DNA of 5,993 nt from Fimenecus sp045613685 (GTDB lineage Bacteria > Bacillota > Clostridia > Oscillospirales > Acutalibacteraceae). A program made the translations under genes and the position numbers. The stretch covers positions 1 through 5,993 of the forward strand of contig JAZLBL010000057.1 in assembly GCA_045613685.1 (NCBI GenBank), given 5' to 3'. This document shows positions 5,160-5,993 of the stretch, in pieces. The notes under the pieces were generated by a model. The model searched no databases and was not told the DNA's origin. It saw only the letters and a list, made by a program, of their open reading frames with translations. Within the stretch, counting starts at the first letter, position 1. The number at the start of each line of letters is the position of its first letter.

Positions 5160-5993
5160 ATGAAAGTTTATGAAGAACTCGTTGCTCGTGGACTTATTGC
5201 ACAGGTAACAAACGAAGAAGAAATTAAAAATCTTGTAAATGAAGGAAAAGCGGTTTTCTATATCGGCTTTGACCCAACAGCAGATAGTTTGCACGTTGGT
5301 CACTTTATGGCTCTTTGTCTTATGAAAAGATTGCAGATGGCTGGCAATAAGCCAATCGCTCTTATCGGCGGTGGTACAGCTATGATTGGTGACCCATCGG
5401 GCAGAAGTGATATGCGTCAGATGATGACAAAAGAAACAATTCAACACAACTGCGATTGCTTCAAAAAGCAGATGAGCCGTTTCATCGATTTCTCAGAAGG
5501 TAAAGCTCTTATGGTTAACAATGCAGACTGGCTTTTAGACCTTAACTATATTGATGTACTTCGTGAAGTTGGTGCTTGTTTCAGTGTTAACAGAATGCTT
5601 TCTGCAGAATGTTATAAACAAAGAATGGAAAAAGGTCTTTCATTCCTTGAATTTAACTATATGATTATGCAGAGTTATGACTTCTATGAACTCTTCCAGA
5701 AATATGGATGTAATATGCAGTTCGGTGGTGACGACCAGTGGAGCAATATGCTTGGTGGTACAGAACTTATCCGTAGAAAGCCCGGTAAAGATGCTCACGC
5801 TATGACAATTACTCTTCTTCTTAACTCAGAAGGTAAGAAGATGGGCAAGACTCAGTCCGGTGCTGTTTGGCTTGATCCTAAAAAGACAAGTCCCTTTGAT
5901 TTCTATCAGTATTGGAGAAATGTTGATGATGCTGACGTTCTTAAATGTATCAGAATGCTCACGTTCTTACCTATGGAAGAAATTGAAAAAATG
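5160..5993 (+). CDS. tyrS: Tyrosyl-tRNA synthetase, N-terminal part (3' end outside window)
   Basis: Class I aminoacyl-tRNA synthetase that activates tyrosine with ATP and charges tRNA-Tyr in the cytosol; known members are homodimers. The window shows 278 residues of a protein that is usually about 400-420 aa: the Rossmann catalytic domain and the start of the helical anticodon-binding domain. The C-terminal S4-like domain is expected beyond the edge. YIGFDPTADSLHVGH (34-48) contains Tyr34 and the HIGH-type motif HVGH (45-48). GDPSG places Asp78 as in the Geobacillus enzyme. NYMIMQSYD gives the tyrosine-pocket residues Tyr167, Gln171 and Asp174. GGDDQW (189-194) follows, and KMGKT (227-231) is the KMSKS loop, in the usual KxGKT form of bacterial TyrRS. 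ATG 5160 is fixed by the strong ribosome site. Codons differ from the upstream genes: I count TTC for 11 of 15 Phe here against about 4 of 18 in recN, consistent with high expression. Confidence 0.97.
   Translation, partial: MKVYEELVARGLIAQVTNEEEIKNLVNEGKAVFYIGFDPTADSLHVGHFMALCLMKRLQMAGNKPIALIGGGTAMIGDPSGRSDMRQMMTKETIQHNCDCFKKQMSRFIDFSEGKALMVNNADWLLDLNYIDVLREVGACFSVNRMLSAECYKQRMEKGLSFLEFNYMIMQSYDFYELFQKYGCNMQFGGDDQWSNMLGGTELIRRKPGKDAHAMTITLLLNSEGKKMGKTQSGAVWLDPKKTSPFDFYQYWRNVDDADVLKCIRMLTFLPMEEIEKM

Noticed and set aside
5227..5231. KMGKT in place of KMSKS considered as a missing catalytic motif in tyrS
   Set aside because: The motif is at residues 227-231 of the protein; bacterial TyrRS commonly has a KxGKT form, so this is normal for the family. 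The coordinates here mark only the gene region.
5139..5447. Minus-strand ORF of about 100 codons across the leader end and the tyrS start
   Set aside because: It is antisense to clear tyrS coding sequence with intact catalytic motifs, shows no recognisable motif, and no ribosome site or promoter was seen for it.

Overview
The window is AT-rich bacterial chromosome (by eye about one third G+C) and has the look of a low-GC Firmicute, most likely a member of the Clostridia. Three things point there: the tightly packed order dxs-tlyA-nadK-argR-recN, which is a known conserved cluster in that group; strong Shine-Dalgarno sequences; and a T-box riboswitch in front of an aminoacyl-tRNA synthetase gene. 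All genes lie on the + strand. Genus and species cannot be read from this sequence.

Positions 2-4852 hold five co-directional genes that look like the 3' part of one operon: the C-terminal 351 residues of DXP synthase (dxs, cut by the left window edge), a TlyA-type rRNA 2'-O-methyltransferase, NAD kinase, the arginine repressor ArgR, and the DNA-repair ATPase RecN. Junctions range from an 8-nt overlap (dxs/tlyA) to a 5-nt gap (argR/recN), so there is no room for separate promoters or terminators between them. The functions are metabolically mixed (isoprenoid precursor, ribosome modification, NADP supply, arginine regulation, recombination repair). The grouping is a conserved syntenic block rather than one pathway.

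Positions 4853-5159 are non-coding and fully explained. A sigma-A promoter starts one base after the recN stop. It is followed by a complete T-box leader: a Stem I with a UAC (Tyr) specifier, two further hairpins plus Stem III, an antiterminator with the T-box bulge, a competing intrinsic terminator, and then the tyrS ribosome binding site.

Positions 5160-5993 are the first 278 codons of tyrosyl-tRNA synthetase, cut by the right window edge. The leader reads uncharged tRNA-Tyr and lets transcription enter tyrS when tyrosine charging is low. No recN terminator is visible, so the T-box terminator may also end read-through transcripts of the upstream operon.

I found no mobile element, CRISPR array, tRNA or rRNA gene, and no sign of an undescribed system. 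The content is core housekeeping DNA. The points worth a second look are the architecture and small deviations of the T-box, the abutting recN/tyrS junction, and the start codon of nadK.
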